Part shown: positions 12,419-46,776 of the stretch, piece by piece
Layout: the number at the start of each line of letters is the position of its first letter
Numbering within the stretch: position 1 is the first letter of the stretch
Assembly: GCA_034440575.1 (NCBI GenBank)
Contig: JAOTOL010001648.1
Coordinates: 62,001-126,000, forward strand
Direction of reading: 5' to 3'
Source: Imbricaverruca yamaguchii
Taxonomy: Eukaryota > Arthropoda > Thecostraca > Neoverrucidae
Length of the DNA stretch: 64,000 nt
Notes under the pieces: generated by a model
Told to the model about the DNA's origin: nothing
Database searches by the model: none
Seen by the model: the letters and a program-made list of their open reading frames with translations, nothing else
Translations under genes and position numbers: made by a program

Positions 12419-13480
12419 CATCTGACCTTGAGCCAGTCATATAATGGCTGTGGTGTGGCTGGTAAAATTGTTGGGTCACCATCTATGCCATGCACACCTG
12501 GGCAGTGGGATGGACATGTTCAGCCAGCTACCACCAAACTGCAGACATCAAGCATGCAGACTCACCAGTTTTAGCAACCACTGCTACAGTCTGAGCCCAG
12601 TCCTGGTCCAGTCTGTGCCAACTGGTCATCAAAGTGGCATCATTTGAGAGCTGAAAAAGGAAGTGATAGAAGTCAGAAGTTGGCAAAGTTGTACATAGAT
12701 GATCTTTACCAAGATGCTAAGTTTGTGCTAATTTGCACTATTGTTCTTTGGTTAGGGCTCATTCAGCAGCTTTCTGATTAATTGTAAGCAGTAGTACAAT
12801 AATTAGCTAGATGAACTTTGACATTTATATATGGATACCTATGATATGATTCCATTGTGATTTGCATTGTGATTTCACTTATGTGATTGACAAACAATTT
12901 TTTAAAGCAATTTTTATTGTGAATCAATACAGAATTTCCATATAACTTTACTGTATTTTACAGAATGGTATTTTTCACCTGAAAGCATGAGGGCACTCTC
13001 AAAGGCACCTCACAACATTCAGGTTCAACTTGAACTATCCTAGAGATGTGGCATGGATGAAATTGTCTCTTGAACGTGACTCACCATCCCCACCATGCCT
13101 TATCTTGACACATACAAATATCAATATAGTTCCTGCATTTTTCAAAGCCCAAGGAGGAGTAAACATTTCCAATGCTGGGATCATTTCATATATCAGGAAA
13201 AAACAAGGCCTCACATAACATGCTAACTGTATGGGTGACCACTCCCCCACATTGATGATACCTGCACAATAAAACCAGTGAATATATAGTTTAAAAAAAG
13301 TAATTCTGGAATTTATTTTTTACACTGCAATGCTTATGAATGTGGTGAACATGATGCAATCACTCATTTCTTCTGCACATGCATAGGTTTCTGGTAGGAG
13401 GCAAAATACAACACAAAAATTGGCATGGATGTGAACAATATAACTTAACAAGTATTGCTCAAACTGAAGAAAAAATAACA

Positions 13481-13502
13481 TAACCTAACCTAACCTAACC
13501 TA
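13481..13502. repeat. interstitial telomere-type repeat (TTAGG)4
   Basis: Four perfect TAACC units on the plus strand, equal to (GGTTA)4 on the minus strand, which is the canonical arthropod telomere motif. It is too short to be a telomere. Confidence 0.7.
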
Positions 13503-14289
13503 CTATGCAAGAAAACAAAGTTGTTTAGAAAAGATGAAATTTTGTTAGAAATTGGCAAACATTGTAAATTGGCTATTATTAATTTGGTACTGTAGTTCCT
13601 GATGTAATATATCATGAAACAATGGCTCACCAAAATATTTGCTTCCAGTTTTCACCCATAGTCCTTGTGTAAGAACACTGGGAGAGAACATATCAATGCA
13701 TCTCCCTTGTTTTAACACAATTTACCTGGACTGCATGAAGAAGGGCATGTGGCCCAAAGCCTGAAGAATTCTCCAGATCTCCAGCAAGGTATGTACTTGC
13801 CATCATTTTTGGTACTCAAGACAGATGGCTAGTCAATGTTTTTGATATATCAGTGATGATTCTTAAATCAGTCTTGTATTTGGTGTTTAAGTGGACCTGT
13901 CAAAGAGCCCCCAAAACGAAAGAGCTTCCATTTACCACAAGCTCAATTTTCGACCTGGAGGGGGGGGGGGGTGACTTGAAACATTTGGGCTCGTGAGGAG
14001 TCACATAAATTACTCTCACTGAACCCAGTGAAGGCATGATTTCGTTTAGCCACCTTTGAACCTCTCACTGTCCAAATTTTGATGGAATGCTGTGCCCCTC
14101 TGCCCCCTCCTCCCTCCAACTGTGCCACTGTTCAAATTACATTCTAGACATCTCCAGAGAACTGCTTGCAAACCGCCAGGTGCACATGCAGTTTTGAAGC
14201 CCACAGCCATACCTGTCTGTATTTTATTAATTTTCTCCAGCTGCTCGACCTGGATCATTTTGGTTCTTGCTTTGGGCAATCCTGGCTAA

Positions 14290-36669
<22,380 letters not shown>

Positions 36670-36757
36670 GTCAGTGCCACGCAGACAGCGCCGCATGGCA
36701 CAGAGGTGCCAGCGCTGCAGGGGCCCGCTGGCGTCAGGTGGTCGGTCTGGTGGTCGG

Positions 36758-36975
36758 TCGTCCCGTCCCGTCACGTCACGTCACGTCCCGTACAGGCCCG
36801 TCACGTCACGTCACGTACAGGCCCGTCACGTCACGTCCGTACAGGCCCGTCACGTCACGTACAGGCCCGTCACGTCACGTCACGTCACGTACAGGCCCGT
36901 CACGTCACGTCACGTCACGTACAGGCCCGTCACGTCACGTCACGTCACGCTCCGTACAGGCCCGTCCCGTCACGT
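36758..36975. repeat. CGTCACGTCACGTACAGGCC repeat after WDR7 exon 18
   Basis: Nested array: a CGTCA pentamer inside a longer unit ending GTACAGGCC. Confidence 0.88.
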
Positions 36976-37261
36976 CCCCCGAAGCTGGTCAGTGGCTGCC
37001 GTTTGCTGGTTTGACGCGTGTTCCGTTGCTGCGGTGGCGACAGTGCTCTTGGCGACTGGTCATTCGGTCATGCCAGCCGTCTGAGTGGCAGCGGATGCCG
37101 CTGCATATGCAGCGGAAGACTGCAAACCCATGTCAACTGTTGCAGCGGAATTGTGTGTAATAATTCGTAACCGGCCTGTTAGACCGTGCGATTCCAGCGG
37201 TACCCGGGCGTTGGTAGCTTAGTGCTTAAACAGACCGTCTGGCTAGCCAGAGGTACGGGTA

Positions 37262-37412
37262 AGCAAGCGGTAGCTCAGTAAGAGTGGTGAACTCTTGATC
37301 GCAAGCTTGTGGGTTCGAATCTCGGAACCGGCGGCATTACCGAGTCCACCCGCGACCAGTCGGCGTGAAAGGCTGGCGACGCAACATGAACTAGCAGATG
37401 AATGCGTCATAA
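37262..37412 (+). mobile_element. tRNA-derived SINE, family 1 variant head
   Basis: Head GCGGTAGCTCAGTAAGAG with B box GGTTCGAATCT, followed by the family-1 body (CGCGACCAGTCGGCGTGAAA, GGCTGGCGACGC) and end GCGTCATAAAAG. The tRNA-like head differs from the intronic copies, so different heads share one body. Confidence 0.75.
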
Positions 37413-38330
37413 AAGAACTCGGGGTTCAGGCATGCCATGACAATGCTCATCGGGGGTCAATGGTGCGTCGCACGGACTCAGTGAACACGTTCTCTCCCGC
37501 GCTCCGCCAGTAGCTTTTATTCATATTTGAAGCATTGTATTTTTAGGAAGTGGCGGATCAGCTAGGTTTCTCCCTATTTTCAGTCAATTCAAAACTGTCG
37601 ACCTCTGTGTATCGGTGGGTTGGTTGCCCGTGCATGGGAGCCGTAATCTTAACGGCGAATCCAACTCGACGCTGTGTCGCTGTGTCACCTGCGTTTGAGG
37701 CACACCTACACGACACACCAGCACCTCCTGAGCGGTGATGGGGCGACGTTGTGCCCTAGGTGCCCTGCGTCAGTGTCAGTGCGACACATGTCAGTCTCTT
37801 GTCCGCAGCGTGCCCATGAACTGAGACTTCACTTTAGACGTGCCGCTGTTTTCGCTTCGAGAAGTATCAGGGAAATTGTTGACCACGGTCCACTGGGGAC
37901 ATATTTTCCGCTTCTTGGAATTCAATCTTGTGATTTACACTCGCCGTTAGCTTGCTCATGTGGCAATATCAGAATGGTCCGAAGGCATCTCATCGATCCG
38001 ATATCGTCACTGAAAACGCGTCTGCTTGACTGACGTCAGTGTTAAAATAATGTTTTTTTTCGTTAGGTCTGAGGTGCTGAAACGAGTGCAGTATGATCCC
38101 CCACAGTGGCGTCAGCCTCGTTACTCGGCTGGCCAGGGAAATGGCGCTCCCTCGGGGTAACACAGCCGCCCCGATAAGGGGTGTGGAAACGCGGAGGTGT
38201 TTCCGGGGACTCGCATAGTTTCCATCGTCCATCCATCTCTTCAAATTCAAGTGTCCACCCAGTGCCAGCGACCTTTTGTGTGTGTTTCATCCAACCCTGC
38301 AACACCTACCCCTCCCTTGTCACGAGCAGG
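37413..38330. other. sequence between WDR7 exon 18 and the LINE
   Basis: No further WDR7 exon recognised and nothing else supported. Confidence 0.4.
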
Positions 38331-38789
38331 TAAATCAGCTTCCCTTGGTCCTCCCGTCCGCTCAGTTTTATCGGGGTAGCCGCGCCCCCTCGGCCCGTCC
38401 CTCTGGGTTGACGGAGTCCTGGAGGTTGAGGTCCCCCGTCACACGGTGCTAGCTGTGACGGGGGAGCAACACGCCTCTTTGGTCCTAATATCCCGGAGGG
38501 GCGGGCGGGCCCGTAGGGCCCCATACGGGCCAAGCGACATGTCGCCTCAGGCCGAAGGTCTGGGCCCCGGCCCAGCGCCTGCTGGCCTGGCCGGCAGGGG
38601 TCAAGGGGTGGGCGGCGCTGGATTCCGGTCGGGGTGGTGAGTCTCTCACTCCCGGCCGGATGATGGCGTCGCCCGTCCCGTATAGCTCCTCGGGCGCCTG
38701 GCGACCTCCCGTCCGCGGGATTCAGGTGCCCCCCCGGTAGGGCCCCTTTGCGGAGGGGCGCCTCGAGGAGCGGAAAAAAAACACACTGC

Positions 38790-40598
38790 ATGGCTTCTCC
38801 AACAAACAAAAATACTCCTGGTCCCTCACGTAGGGGCCAGACAAATAATTACCCGCGCGGAGATCGGAACCTCTCCATGGAACATGCTCCCGGCCCTCGG
38901 ATACTGGCTCTCAGAGGAAAGAATAAGAACCTCGCGTCCCTGTCCCCCTTCCAGAGGAGGGACGGGTGCGACAGATTTGGTGAAATTGTGAGATGCCAGA
39001 AGCTGAATGACGGAGCTCTGGAAGTAGAATTCGCGGATGCAGGCCAGGCTGGTAAGGCACTTACATTGTCGGAGTTTGTGTACTTTGTGCGAAAGAACGG
39101 TACAAAGGAGAACATAGTCATCGAAATAACCGTTGAACCACACAAGACAAAGAATACATCGCGGGGGATTATCAATTGTTTTGACCTAAACGATGTATCT
39201 GAAGACGAAATCGTTCATGGTCTTTCAACTTTCGGAGTTGTTGGTGCAAGGAAAATGAAGGCAAAAAGAGGGACAGAGTTCATTCCGACGAACAACGTTA
39301 TCTTAACATTTAACAGAACCGAAATACGGGTAGGCTATGTGACGGTCAAGGTGCGAGAATTCCTTCCAAGTCCCATGCGCTGTTACAGGTGTCAGAGATT
39401 TGGACACACAACGCAGTACTGTCGTAACCGCCCGGTGTGCAGCAGGTGTGCCTCGCGTGAACACTCTGCTGAGACATGTACCTCTCAGAACCCGTTCTGT
39501 GTCAACTGCGGTGAAGGACAGGAGCCTCACACCTCATATGGTCGTGCGTGCCCAACCTACACCAAGGAAAGGGAGATCACCGCAGTAAAACACACGAACA
39601 AGATAACGTTTAGAGAGGCTAGGGAACTCTACGAAAAATCCCACCCCAAAAGATCATACGCTGCAATAACCAAAACTAGCTTTGAAACGCCACAAAACGT
39701 GCAACCAGACATGGCTTCCGAACTAATAGCACAACTGACCGCCCTTCTTCGAGCTTTCGGAGTACCTGTGACGTCGCCGACAAGGAAGGGGCGGGAAGCC
39801 CAAGAAGACGCCGAAGCGACCGAAGCCCCGCCAACCACGCATAGATGCCCTGACGAGCAACCAGAGATCACCTCCCGTTCAACACTTGAAGGGGAGGAAT
39901 GGATTCAGGTCAACCGGTCAAAGAGGTCTGTTCGACTTTCCCTTCCCAAGTCCATAACCTCCCCATCTACCACGTTACGTACTTTAAAATCCCCGCCTCC
40001 TGCAACCCGCCCGTCCTCCAACCTCCCCTTGCCTCCCCCACACACCCCCACTACCACTTTGAAATCCCTCACATCCACTTCTTCCCTTCCTGAATCCTGC
40101 GCCATCCCCGTGAGCCAACCCTCGCCCCCACCCTCAACCTCTACTTCCGCACCTCCTTCGCCGTCCCACCGACCAATCCAAATTTCCGACGAGGACCTAA
40201 ATTACCAGGCAGCTGAGAGGCGTGCCAGGGAGGCCAAGCGGGCACGGCTCGCCCAGATGGAGAGGGCTCGGGCGAAGAATCACCAAGGAGTTGACAAAGC
40301 TCCACCCGCAATGCCCGCTACCCCATCGCAGCGACGGCGAGTAGAGGGACCGGCCCAGTCAGCAAATGAGATAGTCCCTCCGCCGCCTCCGCCTCTGCTG
40401 GGGCCCCAGAAAAGAGGCTACCCACAAACACGTTCTCCACCGGGCGAGGCTTCGCCGCGTTCCCGCCCCAGAACCCAGTCCCTAGCACTGAATAGGGATA
40501 ACCCCCGGGGTTATCAGCGTCGCCATCTTTTGGACGGACCACGGACTCGGAGCTTTAAAAGGAGTGTTTTATTTCCGCTCCTAGTCTCTTATTTCTAG
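38790..40598 (+). CDS. LINE ORF1, gag-like nucleic-acid-binding protein
   Basis: 602 codons from ATG 38790 with no stop or frameshift. Residues about 190-245 hold three knuckles: CYRCQRFGHTTQYC and CSRCASREHSAETC (both CX2CX4HX4C), then CVNCGEGQEPH with a distal Cys. This is the pattern of Jockey/I/R1-type ORF1 proteins, which coat the element RNA. The C-terminal third is Pro/Ser/Thr-rich. A longer frame extends upstream to 38748 but has no ATG there. Confidence 0.88.
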   Translation: MASPTNKNTPGPSRRGQTNNYPRGDRNLSMEHAPGPRILALRGKNKNLASLSPFQRRDGCDRFGEIVRCQKLNDGALEVEFADAGQAGKALTLSEFVYFVRKNGTKENIVIEITVEPHKTKNTSRGIINCFDLNDVSEDEIVHGLSTFGVVGARKMKAKRGTEFIPTNNVILTFNRTEIRVGYVTVKVREFLPSPMRCYRCQRFGHTTQYCRNRPVCSRCASREHSAETCTSQNPFCVNCGEGQEPHTSYGRACPTYTKEREITAVKHTNKITFREARELYEKSHPKRSYAAITKTSFETPQNVQPDMASELIAQLTALLRAFGVPVTSPTRKGREAQEDAEATEAPPTTHRCPDEQPEITSRSTLEGEEWIQVNRSKRSVRLSLPKSITSPSTTLRTLKSPPPATRPSSNLPLPPPHTPTTTLKSLTSTSSLPESCAIPVSQPSPPPSTSTSAPPSPSHRPIQISDEDLNYQAAERRAREAKRARLAQMERARAKNHQGVDKAPPAMPATPSQRRRVEGPAQSANEIVPPPPPPLLGPQKRGYPQTRSPPGEASPRSRPRTQSLALNRDNPRGYQRRHLLDGPRTRSFKRSVLFPLLVSYF

Positions 40599-40687
40599 TC
40601 AATCTTAGTATGATCTCTTTAAGTTATTCATCACCTCAAAGCGACGCTCTCATCGTGTACCTTTTAACGCGTTTCTAACAGGCTCCT

Positions 40688-42339
40688 ATGCAAGCCCTTT
40701 TACAATGGAATTGCAGAGGTTTTAGAAACGGTACCCAGGAAGTACAGGTAGTCTTAAATCAGCATTGCCCTTTCGCTATGTGTTTCCAAGAGACGAAACT
40801 CCGACCAGATTCACGGTCTGACATCCAGGGATATTCTATTTTTCGAAAGGATGTGGCGACCGACACGGTTGCGTACGGTGGAGTCATGGTAGCTATTCAC
40901 CATAGTATAGGAGCAAGGGAGATTACTCTAAACACCGGTCTCCAAGCAGTGGCAGCTCGGATCGACCTAGGTCGCAGCTCACTAATAGTTTGCTCAATTT
41001 ACTTGACTCCTGGGACTGCTTTTACCCGTGATGAGCTAGCCCGGCTAGTTTTAGAACTGCCACCACCTTTTTTAGTCTAGGGGATTTTAACGCCCAGCAC
41101 ACGATGTGGGGCTGTGATGATGTGAACACCAGAGGTCGCATTTTACAGCATTTCATCGTGGATGAATCTCTTCGCGTATTAAACACTGGCACCCGAATAC
41201 ACGTTACCATGCCAACCGGCCACACCTCGGCGTTAGATCTGAGTTTGTGAACTCCACATCTGGCACAGTATTTTGATTGGTCGGTAGCTGACGACCCCAT
41301 GGGCAGCGACCATTTCCCAATATTGCTCACATATCGAGGAGACGCAACACTCGGCAGCAGACCCCAGCGGTGGAATCTACGCAAGGCTGACTGGGGTACA
41401 TTTGAAACCCAACTCAATAACGCATTATCCACCCAAACTGAACAAGAGCCACACTCGATAGAACATTTTTCATCACTGCTCTTGGGGGCAACATCAGGGT
41501 GCATCCAGAAAACATCAGGATCCCCTCGTAAAACCCCTGTTCCGTGGTGTACCAAGGAGTGTCTAGATGCTATTCGGGTACGACGACGCGCATTCTAAAT
41601 GTTTTCTCGAAATGGTACCACAACCAACCTAATTTTGTTTCGTAAGGCGAGAGCGAATGTACGTCGGACCATCTTGGAAGCCAAGCGCATGTCTTGGAGA
41701 GCATACGTCAATACTTTGAATCGGTGTACGTCCTCGTCACAGGTATGGTCCCGAGTGAAAAGAATTGCCGGTGCACACCGTTTAGTTCCTCTCCCTATGC
41801 CGCGAATTGCGAACCAGGACATCATCCGTCCTGCAGAAGTTGCTTGTGCAATTGGTCATGCTCTATCGCAAAGAAGTCGAGGAAGCGTTGCTAATCCCGA
41901 GTGTTTACGCCATAAAGCCACATCGGAGTCGACGCCAATTGATTTTACCACATTAGTGCACTACCCATACACTCGACGTTTTACCATGGCAGAATTCACC
42001 TACGCAATCGGATCACTCAGGACTACATCAGAGAGGCCGGATGGCATCCACAATGCCACGTTAAAGCGCCTTTCACCCTGCGCTCTTGTCTCCTTGCTTT
42101 CCTCTTTTAACTCATTGCGGCTAGGTGGTCATTTTCCCTCCTCTTGGCGCGAAGCCATTGTAATCCCAATTTTAAAACCAGGCAAGACTGGCAGTGACCC
42201 CTTACATTATCGTCCCATCTCGTTGACATCATGTCTTTGTAAACTCATGGAACGAATGGTAAATGTTCGCCTCGGCTGGTTTCTCGAAAAAAGAAGGCAT
42301 CCTCACAAGCCCTCAATGTGGGTTCAGGAAGAATCGTAG
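40688..42339 (+). pseudogene. LINE ORF2 (endonuclease and N-terminal reverse transcriptase), broken
   Basis: Begins MQALLQWNCRGFRNG, with QETKL as in AP-like endonucleases. A frameshift/stop at about 41080 precedes GDFNAQH (about 41083). There is a stop after SALDLSL, then GSDHFPILL (about 41300). An in-frame stop at 41596-41598 separates this from the frame at 41599-42339, which includes RPISLTSCLCKLMERM of the reverse transcriptase. A further frameshift near 42295 precedes QCGFRKNRSALDQ. The polymerase active site is absent. Confidence 0.9.
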
Positions 42340-42360
42340 CGCGCTGGATCAGTCTGAGTT

Positions 42361-42416
42361 TTAGCCAAGTCCAGCTATTTATGTGGATTTAGCCAAGTCC
42401 AGCTATTTATGTGGAC
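42361..42416. repeat. 28-bp tandem duplication at the LINE breakpoint
   Basis: Two adjacent copies containing TTAGCCAAGTCCAGCTATTT followed by ATGTGGA. Confidence 0.85.
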
Positions 42417-42772
42417 TTGGTGTATTTATATGGAGTGGGTATGGTACGCTTCTCGCATATCGTGCCAGCGTGAAAATATGTTCATCGTAGAACAATGGCG
42501 CCAGCCAGCGATGCTTGCCTTCAGCAAGGTAAGTGTTGTATGGGGAGAACATCTGTGCTGGAAGTGCCTGGCCCTGAACGGGATCCCGCTCACAAGGCCC
42601 CTCACGGCAGCTGTGGCGGCTATCCCGGGCTATTGAGTGACTGGGGAGATGGCGCCAGCTGACTGGACTGACTCGGAAGCAGGTCGGAGCGTGGCTACGG
42701 TCGGGGTTACAATATGTGTAAATGTCGGATTCTGGCTCGCACTCATACTTCGAACACAGAGACTCCAAAGAA

Positions 42773-42939
42773 GAAACTGGGGCTCTTTTACGACACATTC
42801 AACCGCTCAGTCATATAGCGTCGGCAACTTCTCACGCCGATTGGTCGCGGGTGAACTCGGTAAATGCTGTCGGTCGTGGGATTCGAACCCACAATCTGGC
42901 GATCAATAGTCCGACGCTCTACCAACTGAACTACAGCAC
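42773..42939 (-). mobile_element. tRNA-derived SINE, family 1 variant head
   Basis: Read from 42939 downwards: GTGCTGTAGTTCAGTTGG (A box), GGTTCGAATCCCACG (B box), then CGCGACCAATCGGCGTGAGA and GTGTCGTAAAAG. The acceptor stem does not pair, so this is a SINE and not a tRNA gene. Confidence 0.8.
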
Positions 42940-43984
42940 CCCCAGAGAGACACAGAGAGACTCCGAGTCGGTCGCACTATGATCGTGCACATTTTGTTCC
43001 AATTTGAGAGAGGCTCAACCCTGTCCATTTGCCATCCGTGAGATATTTGACGAAACATCGTCTCCGTGGACCAGATTCCACAAACGGTTAATTCTCAGCC
43101 GGCGTATCGCCGTGGGCGTTTTCAGCGGCATGAGCGGCCGGAAGGTAGGGCCTAATCACGAGCGAGGGCGACACCCGAGCCAGTGTACTGTCGTCCGTGT
43201 GGTAGAGAAGTTCACCGGAACGACCTCGCCCCGACCGACACACTCTTGAAGCCCTGATAACTGGTTTCTTGGAGCATTTCGCGGTCTAATTTTTCACTCA
43301 GTATGAGATGCGTTGTTTAATTTCGGTCTGTGCGCATTGTTGTCCAATTAGCCGTCGCGAAGTGTGCTTTGCTCACATAAGAGGTTTGTGGCGGCTTTTC
43401 CTGGGCACCCAGCAGCGTTAGTCAGCAAAACCAGCGTTCCACGGAGTGATGCAACGTCAGGCTCTAATTTTCTACACTCAGCGCCAGCTTTCCTCTTTTT
43501 ATTTTGCTATTTACCAACTAACCACGATATTTAATCTTGTTCAAAGACATAGATTCACGGCGACATTCCCGCCCACGAGTAGCTGACCACATATTATTAT
43601 TATTCCAACGCACGGGCAGCTCACCACAGATTACGGTTCCCCAGCACGGGCAGCTATACATTACTATTTACGGACGTTTACACGCGGAAGAGACCCGTGA
43701 AAGAACCTTGCGTAACAGGGTGTTTTTTTTCTGGCGGCGAATATTATGCATGATCTGGAATGCAGGTTGAGAGAGGAGGAGAGAGTAACAGAGACACGGG
43801 TAGACGGAAACACGGAGACACGGGTAGACGGAAACACGGAGACACCCACGGAGAGACAGACAGAGTCACGGAGATACAGAGAGACAGATAGTTGAAGGAA
43901 GAAAGAGGCAGACACAGGCACGGAGCCAACTTGCTGGCGGATCATTTCCTCCCGGTGTCGGCGGCTGCGGTAATCATTTTTTTT
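42940..43984. other. non-coding stretch with a GAGACACGGGTAGACGG short repeat
   Basis: No gene recognised. A small repeat of GAGACACGGGTAGACGGAAA type lies at about 43788-43850. Confidence 0.45.
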
Positions 43985-44345
43985 CCTCGCAGGCGGTGTC
44001 GGCGGCGGATTACCGCGGTAAACAGAACACCGGTTTCGGTAGTGGTGGTGGTGGCTGTCGTGCGCTGTGTTCCACGCGGCGGGCTGCTTACGTAAAAGAG
44101 ACCGGTGGGGGGGGGGGGGGGTGGGGTGTTTGGGGTGTTGGCGGCGATTACCGCTAAACAGAGCACCGTCGAGTGGTGGCTTGGCTTCGTGCGTTGTTGA
44201 GTACCCGGAAACAGAACCGGGGGGGGGGGTCCACGAGGCAGGCGGTGTTGGCGGCGGATTACCGCGGTAAACAGAGCACCGGTGGCGGCAGTGGTGGCTG
44301 TAGCTGTCGTGTGCTCTGTGGCCATGAGGCAGGCGGCGTCGGCCG
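43985..44345. repeat. imperfect repeat of about 115-120 bp, GC-rich
   Basis: Three copies built on GGCGGATTACCGCGGTAAAC followed by AGAGCACCGG, with long G-runs at 44106 and 44219. Confidence 0.75.
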
Positions 44346-44938
44346 GCCGGGGTGTGGTCCTGAGAAGCATCCGCGCCGCTCCCCCGCCCCGGGCAGGGTC
44401 GCTCCCTCCTCCCCTCCTCTCCCCCGGACGCTCGCAGCCGTGCGGGCAGATGACGGGACCCTCCTGGCTCACTGAACCGGCACAGACTCCAGTGGTGCGT
44501 GCCGTCCGCGATAGGACACCTGCGACTGACTGACATCAGATTTTATGAAGGGGTGGGGGTGAGGGAGTTGGCCAAGTTTTGAGGGGCCTCTTCCCACAGG
44601 AGGGGCGTCTTCGGCGGCAGAGGGGGCGGGGTTGAGAGCCGGGGCAGGCGTGGGGTTGCACGCCGGGGTGGGGCTGAGACCGGGTTGAGGGCAGGGTCGG
44701 AGGCCCGGGCGAGGACGAGGGCGATATCACGGAGGGAGGGGAAGGGGGCGATCGCGGTCATAGTCTTAGCCCACCTTCAATATGTCCCTGCCTTTGCGTA
44801 TGTCTATGATGGATCCGGTGCAGCTTCAATTATGTTTACTCATAGGTAGGAAGAGATGGTACTGGGTATTTTGCCAGTGGTATGTTAGCTGAAGTATTAT
44901 TGGTTATCCGCAATAACAAGAATGAATACAAGGACACA

Positions 44939-45190
44939 ACCACCAGTCTGATATGCCGGACTGTTTGGACACCAGTCTGATGTGCCGGACTGTGTAGAGC
45001 ACCAGTCTGATGTGTCAGACTGTTGTGTAGACACCAGTCTGATGTGGATGTGCCGGACTGTGTGCGGACAGCTGATGTGCCGGACACCAGTCTGATGTGC
45101 CGGACTGTGTGCGGCACCAGTCTGATGTGCCGGACTGTGTGGACACCAGTCTGATGTGCCGACTGTGGAGCACCAGTCTGATGTGGAATG
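44939..45190. repeat. 29-bp minisatellite, copy A (about 9 degenerate units)
   Basis: Units with core CACCAGTCTGATGTGCCGGA followed by CTGTGTGGA; several truncated. Confidence 0.93.
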
Positions 45191-45269
45191 TGTGGGTACG
45201 TTAACTTCTCGGTCAACATCGTGCTTCAGAACTGGAGTTCCCTGATTGCGAGGTGGGTTTATAGTCAAT

Positions 45270-46502
45270 GCAACATTACAATACTTGACAGAAACTGGTC
45301 AAAATAATTCGAACTAAATTTAGGTGTAAAAAGTGTGATGGTGACCGGCTCGGCCAATCACTCATTGATTGTGACCTCTGTGACTTCTGATTTGATACAT
45401 TTTTATTTATCCCAAGAGAAGACACCTGATTTTTCTCTGTATTTTATGCTGTACCTACCTCGAACAATAAGGAGCAGAACTGGAAAGCAGCCCTCCCCGG
45501 GTTGTGGCCATCTAAGACTCTGCACTCTCTTTACTGTTGTGTTCACCATTGCAATGCTTGGCAAGTACTTGGTTCAATCATATTTTTCATAATCAAAATT
45601 GCAGGCTCCTGGGTTCTAATTTACGGCAATTTCAAGGAGTGGTACATGGTAAAGGGTGGAACGAAACTAGGTGTGCAGTCTGCGCACTTCCATGTCTCTG
45701 TCTGTACATGTCTCGTCATTCGCACTTCCATGTCCCGTTATTCTAGAACTGCATCCCAACCCTGAGAGCTGGGAATACGAAGGAAAATTAGGCCCTCAGA
45801 AGAAACGCAGAAATCATACTGACGGAAGTGGACGCCCTGAAAGGTGTCCTCTCCGAATGCTGGAATCGGAAGTATGAACGCTATTATAATTGACCGCTTG
45901 TCGATTGATTGTACATCAGTGAAACGCCCTTAAAATGGCGCGAAAAGTCGACATTTCCCTTTGAGTACCCCAGCAGGCTATTTGTCAACTTCATTTCTAG
46001 TCAGGAAGAGCGCTTGTCTACCCGTCATACTAGCCGCTAATGGTGTTCGCAATGGAGGCACACAATAATATATATCTAGTTATTTTTCATCCATGTTCTT
46101 GTCACGAAGTTATCAACGCATGCCCAGTTGTTTTTTGTTCGGCTTATGGAATGACGCTAGTTATCAACCAATGAGGACCTCTTAATGTACCTAATACGCT
46201 ACTTACTCCCTCTAAAAATAGTTTTTCATGGTTGTACGTTTCAGACTCGGTGATCCACCCGCCCCCATCATTGGGTTCTAACGAGCGCCCGCTCCTGAGT
46301 GATCAGCGATGCTGGCCATGGACTGTGTCGAGTCCGTCTTGCTTGGCTGTTTCCAGGATAAGTTGGGCTGGTGTATTTACATTTTTCCCGTTCGGTTTTA
46401 TGGGTACATTGGTCTGCTTCGTTACGATATCCGGAAACGGAAAAGCCACATGTAAAAATCACGGTCATCTGTATTAGAAAAATACTGCGTTGCCACTGCA
46501 GG
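45270..46502. other. AT-rich spacer of module A (also in B and C)
   Basis: No gene supported. A short ORF near 45335 is kept in B but frameshifted in C, so it is probably not coding. Confidence 0.5.
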
Positions 46503-46727
46503 CGATGTGCTGCTGGCGGTGGTGTGTGGTGTGCCGAGCCGGGGCACCGCCAAGGCGGGCTGCAGCGGTGGGTGCACTACCGACAGCGGCCGCGCTGTTG
46601 CGGCGCCGGCGCTCACACAAACGTCGGCGCCGCTGCGGCCGCTGCGGCACTGGCACCGCTGCCGAGACAGCCAGCGCCCCTGGCGGCGCCGTCGGCACTC
46701 GATGCGACTAGCGACATGGACGGGTGA
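46503..46727 (+). other. GC-rich Ala-rich block after an acceptor-like site (also 52120-52344 and 57444-57668)
   Basis: Each duplicated module has a GC-rich block starting right after TTGCCACTGCAG inside AT-rich DNA and lying about 50 bp from the cuticle stop codon. One plus frame reads an Ala/Pro-rich peptide ending SALDATSDMDG. It could be an exon or simply the cuticle 3' UTR. The three copies are too similar to test for coding constraint. Confidence 0.25.
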
Positions 46728-46776
46728 CTCTGGTGTGTCGCCGTCGGCGACGTCTCTCTGCACTGGCCGGCGGCAC

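Larger units (their letters stand above)
38330..42365 (+). mobile_element. Jockey/I-group LINE, 3'-truncated
   Basis: GC-rich presumptive 5' region (38330-38789), ORF1 (38790-40598), then ORF2 from 40688 with endonuclease and the start of the reverse transcriptase. ORF2 breaks off around QCGFRKNRSALDQ near 42350, before the YXDD motif, so the element lacks its 3' end. Loss of the 3' rather than the 5' part is unusual for target-primed insertion and suggests a later deletion. The breakpoint carries a 28-bp tandem duplication. Confidence 0.9.

Noticed and set aside
42867..42939. Possible tRNA gene
   Set aside because: A and B boxes are present but the acceptor stem does not pair, and the sequence continues into the SINE body. 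The same holds for the other tRNA-like heads.
45335..45592. 85-codon ORF kept in modules A and B
   Set aside because: Frameshifted in module C; non-coding spacer is equally conserved across the recent copies.
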